Shown in pieces: positions 15,973-24,224 of a DNA stretch of 64,000 nucleotides. Source of the stretch: CAWCFV01 sp963794995 (GTDB lineage Bacteria > Actinomycetota > Actinomycetes > JACCUZ01); contig CAWCFV010000002.1 in the NCBI GenBank assembly GCA_963794995.1, forward strand, positions 2,108,001-2,172,000. The letters are read 5' to 3'. Positions within the stretch are counted from its first letter, which is position 1, and each line of letters begins with the position of its first letter. The translations under genes and the position numbers were made by a program. The notes beneath the pieces were generated by a model. The model searched no databases, was not told the DNA's origin, and saw only the letters and a list, made by a program, of their open reading frames with translations.

Positions 15973-17177
15973 GTCAGCGGGTCCCGGCTGATCGGGCAGG
16001 ACATGCACCGCGGGCCGCCCCGGCCGCTGCCCAGCTCGGAGCCGGCGATCCGGACCACCTCGATGCCGGCCTGCTCGAGCCGCGCGTTGGTCTCCAGGTT
16101 GCGCTCGTAGGCGACCGCGAGCCGCGGCCCGATCGCCAGGGTGTTGTTGCCGTCGTCCCACTGCTCGCGCTCGGCCGTGATCGGGTCCAGGCCGGTGTCG
16201 ATGATCCGCAGGGTGTCGATCCCCATCGCCTTCGCGGCCGCCACGAGGAACGGCTCCGGGCCCTCGACGTGCAGCTCGCCACCGTCGGTCACCGTGTACG
16301 CCTCGAGGGTGTCGGCGATGTTGGGGTACATGACCACCGCGTCGACGTCGACCATCGTGCACACCGTGTCCAGGTGCATCGTCGCCCGCTCCTGGGCGAT
16401 CGGCACCGCCAGCACGGTGCCGGCCAGGCCGCGGTCGAAGACGGTCCGCGCCAGCCGCTCGACGCCGGCCGGCGTGGTCCGCTCGCCGACGCCGACCGCC
16501 ACCACCCCCGGGGCCAGGAGCAGCACGTCGCCGCCCTCGACCGGCTCGTTCTCGGGGCCGTGCACCAGCTCGGTCCCGGCGAAGCGCGGGTGGTGCCGGT
16601 AGATCGCCCGGGTCAGCGTGGTCTCCCGGACCCGGGCCGGCATCGCGAGGCTGGTGACGGCGACCCGGTCGCGGATCCAGACGCTGGAGTCGCGGGTGAA
16701 CAGCAGGTTCGGCAGCGGGTCGATGACGAAGTCGTGCCGGTCCATGAACCGGTAGACCAGCCCCCCGACCGGCCGGATCTCCTCGTGCGCCAGCCCGGCC
16801 ATCAAGGTGCCCGCGAGGTCCCGCGGGTGCAGGTCGGTGAGGTAGCCGGTCACGAACTGGTGCAGCGACTCACCCAGCCGCGGGTCGCCCAGCACCGCGT
16901 CGATCGCCTCGGTCCGCGCCTCCTCGACCTCCATCGCGGTGGCCAGCAGCTCGGCCAGGTAGAGGACCTCGACGTCGTGGTCGCGCAGGGCCTGGGCGAA
17001 CGCGTCGTGCTCGTCCTGCGCACGCCCGACCCAGGGGATGCCGTCGAACAGCAGCTTGTCGTTGTTGCGGGGCGTGAGCCGCGTGAGCTCCGGGCCCGGC
17101 CGGTGCAGCATCACCGTGCGCAGCCGGCCGACCTCGCTGTCGACGCCGAGCGGGGCAGCAACGGGGGTCTCGGTCAT
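15948..17177 (-). CDS. arcA: Arginine deiminase
   Basis: A 409-residue enzyme that hydrolyses arginine to citrulline and ammonia. All active-site blocks are present: LPNLLFTRDSSVWI and EGGDVLLL (Asp/Glu that bind the guanidinium), ATMHLDTVCTMVD (catalytic His) and the C-terminal GRGGPRCMSCPISRD with the nucleophilic Cys. The ATG at 17177 lacks a ribosome site but has TACCCT six bases upstream, suggesting a leaderless mRNA. No ornithine carbamoyltransferase, carbamate kinase or ArcD antiporter is adjacent, so a full ADI energy pathway is not encoded here; nitrogen supply or acid tolerance is possible. Confidence 0.95.
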   Translation of the reverse strand: MTETPVAAPLGVDSEVGRLRTVMLHRPGPELTRLTPRNNDKLLFDGIPWVGRAQDEHDAFAQALRDHDVEVLYLAELLATAMEVEEARTEAIDAVLGDPRLGESLHQFVTGYLTDLHPRDLAGTLMAGLAHEEIRPVGGLVYRFMDRHDFVIDPLPNLLFTRDSSVWIRDRVAVTSLAMPARVRETTLTRAIYRHHPRFAGTELVHGPENEPVEGGDVLLLAPGVVAVGVGERTTPAGVERLARTVFDRGLAGTVLAVPIAQERATMHLDTVCTMVDVDAVVMYPNIADTLEAYTVTDGGELHVEGPEPFLVAAAKAMGIDTLRIIDTGLDPITAEREQWDDGNNTLAIGPRLAVAYERNLETNARLEQAGIEVVRIAGSELGSGRGGPRCMSCPISRDPLTSSTDGQH

Positions 17178-17183
17178 GGCCGA

Positions 17184-17189
17184 AGGGTA
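17184..17189 (-). promoter_or_regulatory. Leaderless-type -10 box of arcA
   Basis: TACCCT on the minus strand matches the TANNNT core and lies six bases before the arcA ATG, the spacing expected if transcription starts at or next to the start codon. No Shine-Dalgarno sequence is present. Confidence 0.5.
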
Positions 17190-17278
17190 GCCGCGCCGAC
17201 GGGACGCACCACGACGGAGTGTGGCGAGGGTCACGCCCCGCGTGCGGCCGTTCGCGCGTCGCTGCCGGGTGGGCGACC

Positions 17279-19192
17279 ATGGGGCTGATGCCCCGCCTCC
17301 TCCCGTCCGGCCGCCGGCTCGCGCTGGCCGCCGTCGTCACCGCGCTCGCCCTGGTCGCGGTGCAGGTCGCGACGGTCGTCGGCCACCGTGAGCCGCGCGT
17401 CCCGGGGGTGCGCACCAGCGGCGGCTGCCCGGACGCCCCGATGGCCTCTGACGCGGCGCCGGTGCACCTGGTCGCCGACCTCGACACGGTGCAGGTACGG
17501 GAGGGCGCCTCGGCGCCGGCGCTGCTCGCGGTCGCCGAGCAGGTGGCCTCCGGTGCGATCCCCCTCGTGCGCCCGCGACCGGTGCAGGGGGCGGATCCTC
17601 TGCGCTACCTCTACGACGAGGGCGTCGCGCTGCGCCGGGTGGTCGGCGTCCTGGGCTACGCCTACGCGGCCACGGCCGACCCCCGGCACCTGGACGCCAT
17701 GGCGGCGCAGACGCTCGGCGCGGCCCGTTGGGCCGACTGGAACCCCGACCACCCCCTCGACACCGCGCAGGTCGGCGCCGCCGTGGCCCTCGGCTTCGCG
17801 TGGTCGCGGCACCGGATGACCCCGGCGGAGCGCGTCGAGGTGCTCGCCGCCCTGGAGACCCGCCTCGTCACGCCGTACGTCTGCGGCGGTCCGAGCGGCC
17901 TGGGGGCCCGGCGGACGGGGGAGGGCAACCAGGTGACCGTCGTCGGCACCGCGGTCGTGCTGGCGGGGCTCGCGGCACGCGGTGCGGCCGCCTGGTCCGA
18001 CCCCGCGGTGCGCGCGGGGACCGGTGCGCTGGCCCGGCACGCGGTGGCCGACGGCTCGGGGCGTTCGCTGGCCGACGGGCCGACCGCCGAGGGGCTCATG
18101 TACACGAGCTACGAGGCCGCGAACGTGGCCCTGCTCGCCGCCACGGTGCGGGCGAGCGGTCGCGCGCCGGGCGTGGCCCGGCCCCTCGCGGCGGCGCTGC
18201 CCCGGCTGGACGCCCTGGCGGCGTGGTACGAGCACTGCGGGCGCGTCGTCGAGCCGCCGCTGCAGGACGGCTGGGCCGTGTACCCCTGGGTGGACCGCAC
18301 CACGGCGCTGGCCGCGCTGGCCGCCTCGCCGGAGTCGGGGGCCCGGCTGCTCGACGTGTACGAGTCGCTGCAGGCGCGCGGTCGGCTGACCCAGCCCGGC
18401 GTCGGCGAGTGGGTCGCGCCGGACGGCATCGCGGAGCTGGTGCTCTCGCAGGTGCAGCCGGGCAGCGCCCCGCCCGCCCCGACACCGGACGTGCACGTCG
18501 GCGGGGGGCCGGCCACGGCGCGCTACTACGGCTGCGCGACCCACGGCGACACGTACGCGGTGCTCGCCGCGGTTCCCAACTCGGCCCCGCACGCCCACGA
18601 CGACATCGGCAACGTGGTCGTGAAGCAGGGCGAGCAGACGCTGCTCGACGACCTCGGGCAGCAGTCGTACGGCTTCACCGGCGGACCGGTGTGGCGGGCC
18701 GGCACCATGTCGCACAGCACCCTCGGGGTACGGCAGGACGACGGCAGCGTGCTGCAGCGTCGCACCGGCGGGGGCGCGGTGGCGGTCGAGGGCGACGAGA
18801 TCGTCATGACCTCGACGTCGGCCCTCCCCGGGGTGACGAGCTGGCAGCGCCGGGTGTGGAGCGGCGACCAGGTCGTGCGGGTGCATGACCGGCTCACCGC
18901 GGCGGGCGGCGCGTCCCGGCCGCTGTCCATGTCCTTCCTGCTCGCCGCCGCCCCCGCGGCGGTGGTGCGGCAGCCGGACGGGGCGCTGCGGTTCACCGTC
19001 GCGGACGGCTCGGTGTGGGAGCTCGACCTGCCGCAGGGGACGACGGCCACCGTGACCGACGCCGCCCCGCGGCCGCCGTACGTCGATGCGCCCGACCTCG
19101 CCCCGCTGGCTGCCGCGCGCACCCTCGTGGTGCTGCAGGTGGACCTGGTGGGCAGCGCCGACCTCACGACCACCCTGCGCCGCGCCGGCTGA
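17279..19192 (+). CDS. Heparinase II/III-like exported enzyme
   Basis: A 637-residue protein. A hydrophobic segment at about residues 13-35 (LALAAVVTALALVAVQVATV) is a signal or membrane anchor. The first half (about 60-370) is an alpha-helical toroid-like region; the second half resembles the heparinase II/III beta-sandwich, with the conserved SAPHAHDDIGNVVVKQGEQ followed by LLDDLGQQSYG. Such enzymes are polysaccharide lyases acting on uronic-acid-containing polymers. The substrate here is unknown. ATG 17279 or 17288 are both possible; there is no strong ribosome site. It stands alone, divergent from arcA. Confidence 0.75.
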   Translation: MGLMPRLLPSGRRLALAAVVTALALVAVQVATVVGHREPRVPGVRTSGGCPDAPMASDAAPVHLVADLDTVQVREGASAPALLAVAEQVASGAIPLVRPRPVQGADPLRYLYDEGVALRRVVGVLGYAYAATADPRHLDAMAAQTLGAARWADWNPDHPLDTAQVGAAVALGFAWSRHRMTPAERVEVLAALETRLVTPYVCGGPSGLGARRTGEGNQVTVVGTAVVLAGLAARGAAAWSDPAVRAGTGALARHAVADGSGRSLADGPTAEGLMYTSYEAANVALLAATVRASGRAPGVARPLAAALPRLDALAAWYEHCGRVVEPPLQDGWAVYPWVDRTTALAALAASPESGARLLDVYESLQARGRLTQPGVGEWVAPDGIAELVLSQVQPGSAPPAPTPDVHVGGGPATARYYGCATHGDTYAVLAAVPNSAPHAHDDIGNVVVKQGEQTLLDDLGQQSYGFTGGPVWRAGTMSHSTLGVRQDDGSVLQRRTGGGAVAVEGDEIVMTSTSALPGVTSWQRRVWSGDQVVRVHDRLTAAGGASRPLSMSFLLAAAPAAVVRQPDGALRFTVADGSVWELDLPQGTTATVTDAAPRPPYVDAPDLAPLAAARTLVVLQVDLVGSADLTTTLRRAG

Positions 19193-19236
19193 CGACGCCG
19201 CGTCGGGCCGCCTGCCGTCCCCGCGGGGGCCGTGCA

Positions 19237-19242
19237 TAGGGT
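19237..19242 (+). promoter_or_regulatory. Leaderless-type -10 box of the SDR gene
   Basis: TAGGGT ends six bases before the ATG at 19249, with no Shine-Dalgarno in between. This fits a leaderless actinobacterial transcript. Confidence 0.5.
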
Positions 19243-19248
19243 CGGCGC

Positions 19249-20163
19249 ATGGCGCTCCTCTCCGGCAAGGTCGCGATCGTCACCGGCGCGGGACGCGGCA
19301 TCGGCCGCGGCGAGGCGATCGAGCTCGCCCGCGAGGGTGCCCGGGTCGTGGTCAACGAGCTCGACGCCGAGGCCGGCCGGGCCGTGGTCGACGAGATCGC
19401 CGCGGCGGGCGGCGAGGCGGTGCTCGACACCGGCGACTGCGCCCAGGAGTCGACCGCCGACGGGCTGGTCGCCACCGCGCTCGGGACGTGGGGCCGGCTG
19501 GACGCGCTGGTGAACAACGCGGGCATCCTGCGGGACCGCACCGTGGCCAAGATGTCCGCCGACGAGTGGGACGCCGTCATCACGGTGCACCTGCGCGGAC
19601 ACTTCCTGCCGACCCGCGCCGCCTGCGCGCACTGGAAGTCGACCGGGACGGGCGGCCGGATCGTGTGCACCGCGTCGTCGTCCGGGCTGCTGGGCAACTT
19701 CGGCCAGGCCAACTACGGCGCCGCCAAGGCGGGCATCGCGGCGTTCTCGACGATCGTCGCGATGGAGATGGCCCGCTACGGCGTGCGGTGCAACGCGATC
19801 TCCCCGGCGGCGCGGACCCGGATGACCGAGTCGGCGTACGGCGCGGTCAAGGACCTCTCGGGTGACGACGGCGAGGCCTTCGACTTCTGGCACCCGGACA
19901 ACGTGGCGCCGCTCGTCGCCTACCTCTGCAGCGACGCGGCAGGCACGATCAGCGGCAAGGTCTTCGGCGTGCAGGGCGACGCGGTCGAGCTCTACCAGCC
20001 GTACACGTCGGTCGCGGTCATCCAGAACCACGACACCCGCTTCACCGCCGAGGGCATCGCAGCCCGGGTGCACGAGCTGTTCGACACCAGCGGCATCGAG
20101 CCCGAGGTCGAGAACATGATGGCCAAGCTGCGCTTCACCATGACCGAGCGCGCCGACCTCTGA
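19249..20163 (+). CDS. Short-chain dehydrogenase/reductase (FabG/HSD17B4-like)
   Basis: A 304-residue classical SDR. Motifs: VAIVTGAGRGIGRGEAIELA (NAD(P) binding), LVNNAGILRDRTVAKMSADEWDAV and ANYGAAKAGIAAF (Tyr/Lys of the active site). The RDRTVAKMSADEWD stretch and a roughly 50-residue C-terminal extension resemble actinobacterial 3-hydroxyacyl-CoA dehydrogenases, so beta-oxidation or steroid side-chain metabolism is a possibility. The gene is monocistronic; a perfect palindrome follows its stop. Confidence 0.9.
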   Translation: MALLSGKVAIVTGAGRGIGRGEAIELAREGARVVVNELDAEAGRAVVDEIAAAGGEAVLDTGDCAQESTADGLVATALGTWGRLDALVNNAGILRDRTVAKMSADEWDAVITVHLRGHFLPTRAACAHWKSTGTGGRIVCTASSSGLLGNFGQANYGAAKAGIAAFSTIVAMEMARYGVRCNAISPAARTRMTESAYGAVKDLSGDDGEAFDFWHPDNVAPLVAYLCSDAAGTISGKVFGVQGDAVELYQPYTSVAVIQNHDTRFTAEGIAARVHELFDTSGIEPEVENMMAKLRFTMTERADL

Positions 20164-20170
20164 CCCCCCG

Positions 20171-20220
20171 CTCTTGTCAGCCGCTGGCGCCGGTATACCG
20201 GCGCCAGCGGCTGACAAGAG
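20171..20220. terminator. Perfect 50-base palindrome between convergent genes
   Basis: The 25 bases from 20171 (beginning CTCTTGTCAGCCGCTGGCGC) are followed without any spacer by their exact reverse complement, ending CTGACAAGAG at 20220. It lies 7 bases after the SDR stop and immediately before the GDT1 stop, so it can terminate both convergent transcripts. There is no T-tract and no loop other than the central GTATAC. A perfect spacerless palindrome of this length is unusual and may also be a dispersed genomic repeat. Confidence 0.85.
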
Positions 20221-20829
20221 TCAGAGGGAGCGCAGGAGGTCGGACGCGGCGAGGGTGGCGAGGACGAGGCACACCGCGGCGCCGACCCGGCGGATCGTCG
20301 AGAGCCGGACGTGGCGCAGCAGGGTGCGGCCCAGCCCGACGGCGAGGGCGGCGACCAGCACCAGCGCCGTCCACGAGCCGGCGAACACCGACACCGGGTC
20401 CTGGGTGCGGGCCGCGAGCCCGGCGGTGAACAGCTGCGACAGGTCGCCCCACTCGGCGAGGAACAGCACCCCGAAGCTCGTCGCGGCAGCCCGCATCCCG
20501 CTCGCCTCGCGGGTCGCCCGGGCCGCGAGCCTGCGCTCCTCGTCGGCCTCGTCCTCGTCGGCGTGCCCGGCGCCCCGCCAGAGCAGGACCGCGCCGGTGA
20601 GGAACAGCAGACCGGCGGCGGCGGTGACGACCGGCTCCGGAAGCAGCGACAGCAGCCCACCGGCCGTCACCGCGATCAGGCACTGGACGAGGAACGCCGC
20701 CGAGACGCCGATCCAGACCGGCAGCGCCCGGTAGCGGGTCGCCAGCACGAGGGACGCGACGAAGGTCTTGTCCGGCAGCTCCACCGGGAAGACGACGACG
20801 AAGGCCGTCGCCGCGTGGCCGAGGTCCAC
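20221..20829 (-). CDS. GDT1/UPF0016 family cation transporter
   Basis: A 202-residue membrane protein with six predicted helices and the two family signatures ELPDKTF (about 17-23) and EWGDLSQ, variants of the E-x-G-D-(K/R)-(S/T) ion-binding motif. A charged cytoplasmic loop (HADEDEADEERR) separates the two halves. Bacterial relatives export Mn2+; eukaryotic ones move Ca2+/Mn2+. The first motif has Pro in place of Gly. Its GTG follows the larC stop with no gap, so it is co-transcribed with larB and larC; a role with another divalent ion, including Ni2+, is speculative. Confidence 0.88.
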   Translation of the reverse strand: MDLGHAATAFVVVFPVELPDKTFVASLVLATRYRALPVWIGVSAAFLVQCLIAVTAGGLLSLLPEPVVTAAAGLLFLTGAVLLWRGAGHADEDEADEERRLAARATREASGMRAAATSFGVLFLAEWGDLSQLFTAGLAARTQDPVSVFAGSWTALVLVAALAVGLGRTLLRHVRLSTIRRVGAAVCLVLATLAASDLLRSL

Positions 20830-22018
20830 CTAGCCGAGGCCCGCCGCCGCGGCGACGGCGGCGGCCAGCACGGCCTTCACCGGACGGCCGAGCCGGGCGG
20901 CGGCGGCCGCCACGTCGTCGTACTCGGGGACCGCGTTGACCACCCGCCCGTCGAGGCGGGCGACCTTCACGGCGACGGCGCAGCCCTCGACGTCGACCGT
21001 GCGCATCTCGCGGGCCAGCGCGTGCTTGGCGACCGGGTGCTCCCGCACGCCGATCGTCGTGCTCTCGGTGAAGACCACCCGGCGGACTGCGTCGACCGAG
21101 TCCGGCGCCGCCAGCACCGACAGGGTGTGCGCCGGCCGGCCCTTCTTCATGAGGATCGGGGTCAGCCACGCGTCCGACGCGCCGGCGGCGAGCAGCGCGG
21201 ACAGGACGGCGGGCCACACCCGCGGGTCGAGGTCGTCGACGTTGGCCTCCAGCACGACGCCGGCGGCGCCCGCGCCGTCGCTCGCCCCGCCCGCGACCGG
21301 GTCGCCCAGCACCACCCGCAGCACGTTGGCCCGCCCGGCCGGGTCGCGGCCGCCCGCGCCCCCGCCCGTCGCCGTCACCGTCATGGGCGGCATCGGACCC
21401 CAGCCGGTCACGGTCGCGGCCAGCAGGGCGGCACCCGTCGGCGTGCACGCCTCGCCCTCGACGCCGCCGGCCCCGACGGGCGCGCCGGTGCCCGCCAGCA
21501 GGCCGAGGACGGCCGGCACCGGCACGGGCAGCACGCCGTGTGCCGTCCGCACCTCGCCGTGGCCGAGCGCCACCGGCCCGCAGCGCACGTCGGTGACGCC
21601 GAGGTCGTGCAGCGCGGCACTCACCCCGACGACGTCGGCCAGCGAGTCCAGCGCCCCGACCTCGTGGAAGTGCACCTCGGCCGGGTCGATGCCGTGGGCC
21701 GCGCCCTCGGCGCGGGCCAGCCGGGCGAAGACGTCCAGCGCCAGGTCGCGCACCGGCTCCGGCAGCGGCGCCCCCCCGACCAGGTCGCGGATGTCGGGCC
21801 AGCGTGCGCCGCACGTCGCTCGGCGGCACCCCGACGTCGACCTTGGTGGCAGCCAGCCCCGCGCGGGTGACCACCGTCGAGGTGAGCCGGACCGGCTCGG
21901 TCCCGAGGGCGTCGACCGCTTCCTGCAGCACCGCCAGGTCGGCGCCGGCCCCGACGAGGGCGCCGAGCAGCATGTCGCCGGACGCCCCCGCCGAGGCGTC
22001 CACCCAGAGCAGGCTCAT
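20830..22018 (-). CDS. larC: Nickel-pincer cofactor protein LarC, split by a +1 frameshift
   Basis: LarC inserts nickel into the pincer cofactor of lactate racemase and related enzymes. The N-terminal part opens at ATG 22018 (overlapping the larB stop) and reads LLWVDASAGASGDMLLGAL through VPPSDVRRT. The remaining 310 or so residues, with WPDIRDLV, DPAEVHFHEVGALDS, GEACTPTGAALLAA and LEANVDDLDPRVW, lie in another frame. Homology passes between frames at about 21799-21805: dropping one base near 21802 restores an unbroken LarC of about 395 residues. Neither frame meets a stop near the junction. Programmed frameshifting is known for LarC in Lactobacillus plantarum; an inactivating mutation or sequence error are the alternatives. 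Confidence 0.88.
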
Positions 22019-22782
22019 GCCTGCACGCCGGCGCGGCGCGCCACCCGGGCGGCGAAGACGCCTGCGCCGAAGCCGTTGTCGATGTTGCAGACCGCCACCC
22101 CCGGTGCGCACGAGTTGAGCATCGCGAGCAGCGCGGCCAGCCCGCCGAACGAGGCGCCGTACCCGACCGAGGTCGGCACCGCGACCAACGGGACGCCGGT
22201 GAGGCCGCCGACCACGCTGGGCAGCGCGCCCTCCATCCCGGCGACCACGACGAGGCAGTCGGCGTCGTCCAGGTCGCCGCGGACGGCCATCAGCCGGTGC
22301 AGCCCGGCGACGCCGACGTCGTCGATCCGGCGGACCCCGGCGCCGAACGCCCGCGCGACGAACGCCGCCTCCGCCGCGACCGGCCCGTCGGAGGTACCGG
22401 CCGCCACCACGCAGACCGTCCCGCGCGGCTCCGGCAGGGCGCCGACCGCGGCCGCCCGGGCGACCTCGTCGATCGTCACGTCGGGGAAGGCGGCCCGGAC
22501 GGCGGCCAGCGTGTCGTCCGGCAACCGGGTGGCGAGGGCCGCGCGTCCACCCTGGTCGGCCAGGGCACGCAGGATCGCCACCGTCTGCTCGGGGGTCTTG
22601 CCGGCGCCGTACACGACCTCCGGGTCGCCGGTCCGCAGCCCGCGGTGGGTGTCGACGCGGGCGAAGCCGAGGTCGACCGGACCGTTCATCGGACCGTCGG
22701 CCAGACGCTCGACGGCCGACTCGACGTCGACACCGCCGGCAGCGACGTCGGCGAGCAGCAACCTCAGCTCGGCGCGGTCCAC
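22015..22782 (-). CDS. larB: Pyridinium-3,5-biscarboxylic acid mononucleotide synthase LarB
   Basis: A 255-residue LarB, which carboxylates nicotinic acid adenine dinucleotide to start nickel-pincer cofactor synthesis. It contains the PurE-like domain with VCVVAAGTSDGPVAAEAAF, the central DVGVAGLHRLM, VVVAGMEGALPSVVGGLT and VGYGASFGGLAALLAMLNSC, and ends in VCNIDNGFGAGVFAARVAR, all diagnostic. GTG 22782 is the start; TAGATT seven bases upstream suggests a leaderless mRNA. larA and larE are not in the window. Confidence 0.94.
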   Translation of the reverse strand: MDRAELRLLLADVAAGGVDVESAVERLADGPMNGPVDLGFARVDTHRGLRTGDPEVVYGAGKTPEQTVAILRALADQGGRAALATRLPDDTLAAVRAAFPDVTIDEVARAAAVGALPEPRGTVCVVAAGTSDGPVAAEAAFVARAFGAGVRRIDDVGVAGLHRLMAVRGDLDDADCLVVVAGMEGALPSVVGGLTGVPLVAVPTSVGYGASFGGLAALLAMLNSCAPGVAVCNIDNGFGAGVFAARVARRAGVQA

Positions 22783-22789
22783 GGCTGCG

Positions 22790-22795
22790 AATCTA
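22790..22795 (-). promoter_or_regulatory. Leaderless-type -10 box of the larB operon
   Basis: TAGATT on the minus strand lies seven bases before the larB GTG with no ribosome site in between, the layout of a leaderless transcript. It would drive larB, larC and the GDT1 gene. Confidence 0.5.
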
Positions 22796-22845
22796 GTCGG
22801 CGGGTAGCGTGCGTCCCCGCCCGCCCGCCGTCGTGGAGGATCACT

Positions 22846-23250
22846 GTGCCCAGCTGGTCGACCGAGACCTACCAGGTCCTCACCCTGGCCGCGGTGGCGA
22901 CGGCGGGCCTCTGCCTGCTCGCTCTGCTGGTCGTGCTGGCCCGGCTCAGGGTCCTCGGCCGCGCGGTCCGTCGCTCCGGCCCGGGGCCGCGCGCCACCGC
23001 CGAGGCGGGCACCGACCCGCGCGCGCTGCGGCACGTCGCCGTCGTCCGCTACGACGCGTTCGCCGACATGGGCGGCCGGCTGTCGTTCTCGGCCGCGCTG
23101 CTCGACGACCAGGGCGACGGGCTGGTCCTGTCCTCCATCAACGGGCGCTCCGAGACCCGCACCTACGCCAAGGCCCTGGTCGGGCTGCAGAGCGAGCACA
23201 CCCTCTCGCCGGAGGAGCACGAGGCGATCACCGCCGCCCGCCAGGCGTGA
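22846..23250 (+). CDS. DUF4446 membrane protein
   Basis: A 134-residue protein with one N-terminal membrane helix (about 11-35) and the DUF4446 core, VAVVRYDAFADMGGRLSFSA followed by ALLDDQGDGLVLSSINGR and a Tyr-Ala-Lys. The GTG start has GGAGG six bases upstream. The function is unknown. It sits just before pheA, an arrangement seen in other actinobacteria. Confidence 0.9.
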   Translation: MPSWSTETYQVLTLAAVATAGLCLLALLVVLARLRVLGRAVRRSGPGPRATAEAGTDPRALRHVAVVRYDAFADMGGRLSFSAALLDDQGDGLVLSSINGRSETRTYAKALVGLQSEHTLSPEEHEAITAARQA

Positions 23251-23257
23251 GTGCAAC

Positions 23258-23263
23258 TAGGGT
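23258..23263 (+). promoter_or_regulatory. Leaderless-type -10 box of pheA
   Basis: TAGGGT ends seven bases before the pheA ATG and lies inside the short gap after the DUF4446 gene; no Shine-Dalgarno is visible. Confidence 0.5.
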
Positions 23264-23270
23264 CGCGGCC

Positions 23271-24224
23271 ATGCCCGGAGTCCCGCCCGCCCGCTACGCC
23301 TACCTCGGCCCCGAGGGCACCTTCGCCGAGGCGGCGCTGCGCAGCCTGCCGGCCGCCGCCAGGGCCGACCTGCAGCCGCAGGTCAGCGTCACGGCCGCGT
23401 TGGAGGCTGTCCGCCGCGGCGAGGCGGACCACGCGCTGGTGCCGATCGAGAACTCGGTCGAGGGTTCGGTCTCGGCCACCCTGGACGAGCTGGCCGTGGG
23501 CGAGCCGCTGATGGTCACCCGCGAGGTGCTGCTGCCGGTGTCGTTCGCGCTGATGGTCCGGCCCGGCACGGGGCTGCACCAGGTCCGCCGGGTGGCGACC
23601 CACCCGCACGCGGCCGCCCAGTGCCGGCGGTGGCTCGCGACCGCGCTGCCGGACGCCGTCGTGGTGCCGGCACTGTCCACGGCGGCCGCGGCCGCCGGGC
23701 TGGCCGACGGCACCGGGTCGCACGACGCGGCGGTCGCTGCGCCGATCGCAGCCGAGCGCTACCGGCTGGACGTCCTCGCGCGCGACGTCGAGGACAACCC
23801 GGACGCGGTGACCCGCTTCGTGCTCGTCAGCCGGCCCGGCGAGCCGCCGCTGCCGACCGGTCACGACAAGACCTCCCTGGTGGCCTTCATCTCCGACGAC
23901 CACCCGGGGGCGCTGCTCGAGGTGCTCACCGAGCTCTCGGTCCGCGGGGTCAACCTCACCCGCATCGAGTCGCGTCCGACCGGCGAGGGCATGGGCCGGT
24001 ACTGCTTCTCCATCGACTGCGAGGGCCACGTCGACGACGCCCGGCTGGGCGAGGCTCTGAGCGGGCTGCGCCGGATCTGCCCCGACGTCCGCTTCCTCGG
24101 GTCGTACCCCCGCGCCGACAGCGGCCCGGCGGCCGAGGCCGCCGAGCGCGACGCGGCCGAGAAGGACGCGGTCTACCGCGACGCGTCGGCCTGGCTGGGC
24201 CGCATCCGCAACGGCCGGGTCTAG
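23271..24224 (+). CDS. pheA: Prephenate dehydratase
   Basis: A 317-residue monofunctional enzyme of phenylalanine synthesis, converting prephenate to phenylpyruvate. The catalytic domain (about 8-190) has YAYLGPEGTFAEAAL, ALVPIENSVEGSV, VATHPHAAAQCRRWL and DNPDAVTRFVLVSR, with the TRF motif. It is followed by an ACT domain (about 200-280) with HPGALLEVLTELSVRGVNLT and ESRPTGEGMGRYCF, the phenylalanine-sensing site. A charged tail of about 35 residues follows. The start is ATG 23271. Its TAG shares a CTAG with the stop of the convergent YihY gene. Confidence 0.96.
   Translation: MPGVPPARYAYLGPEGTFAEAALRSLPAAARADLQPQVSVTAALEAVRRGEADHALVPIENSVEGSVSATLDELAVGEPLMVTREVLLPVSFALMVRPGTGLHQVRRVATHPHAAAQCRRWLATALPDAVVVPALSTAAAAAGLADGTGSHDAAVAAPIAAERYRLDVLARDVEDNPDAVTRFVLVSRPGEPPLPTGHDKTSLVAFISDDHPGALLEVLTELSVRGVNLTRIESRPTGEGMGRYCFSIDCEGHVDDARLGEALSGLRRICPDVRFLGSYPRADSGPAAEAAERDAAEKDAVYRDASAWLGRIRNGRV

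Noticed and set aside
20171..20220. Palindrome as an att site or transposon end
   Set aside because: No integrase or transposase gene, target duplication or second copy is visible in the window; a terminator or dispersed repeat is the simpler reading.
20177..22111. A 644-codon minus-strand frame covering larC and the GDT1 gene
   Set aside because: Only its first 65 or so codons after the ATG at 22018 match LarC; the rest is out-of-frame Arg/Gly-rich sequence.
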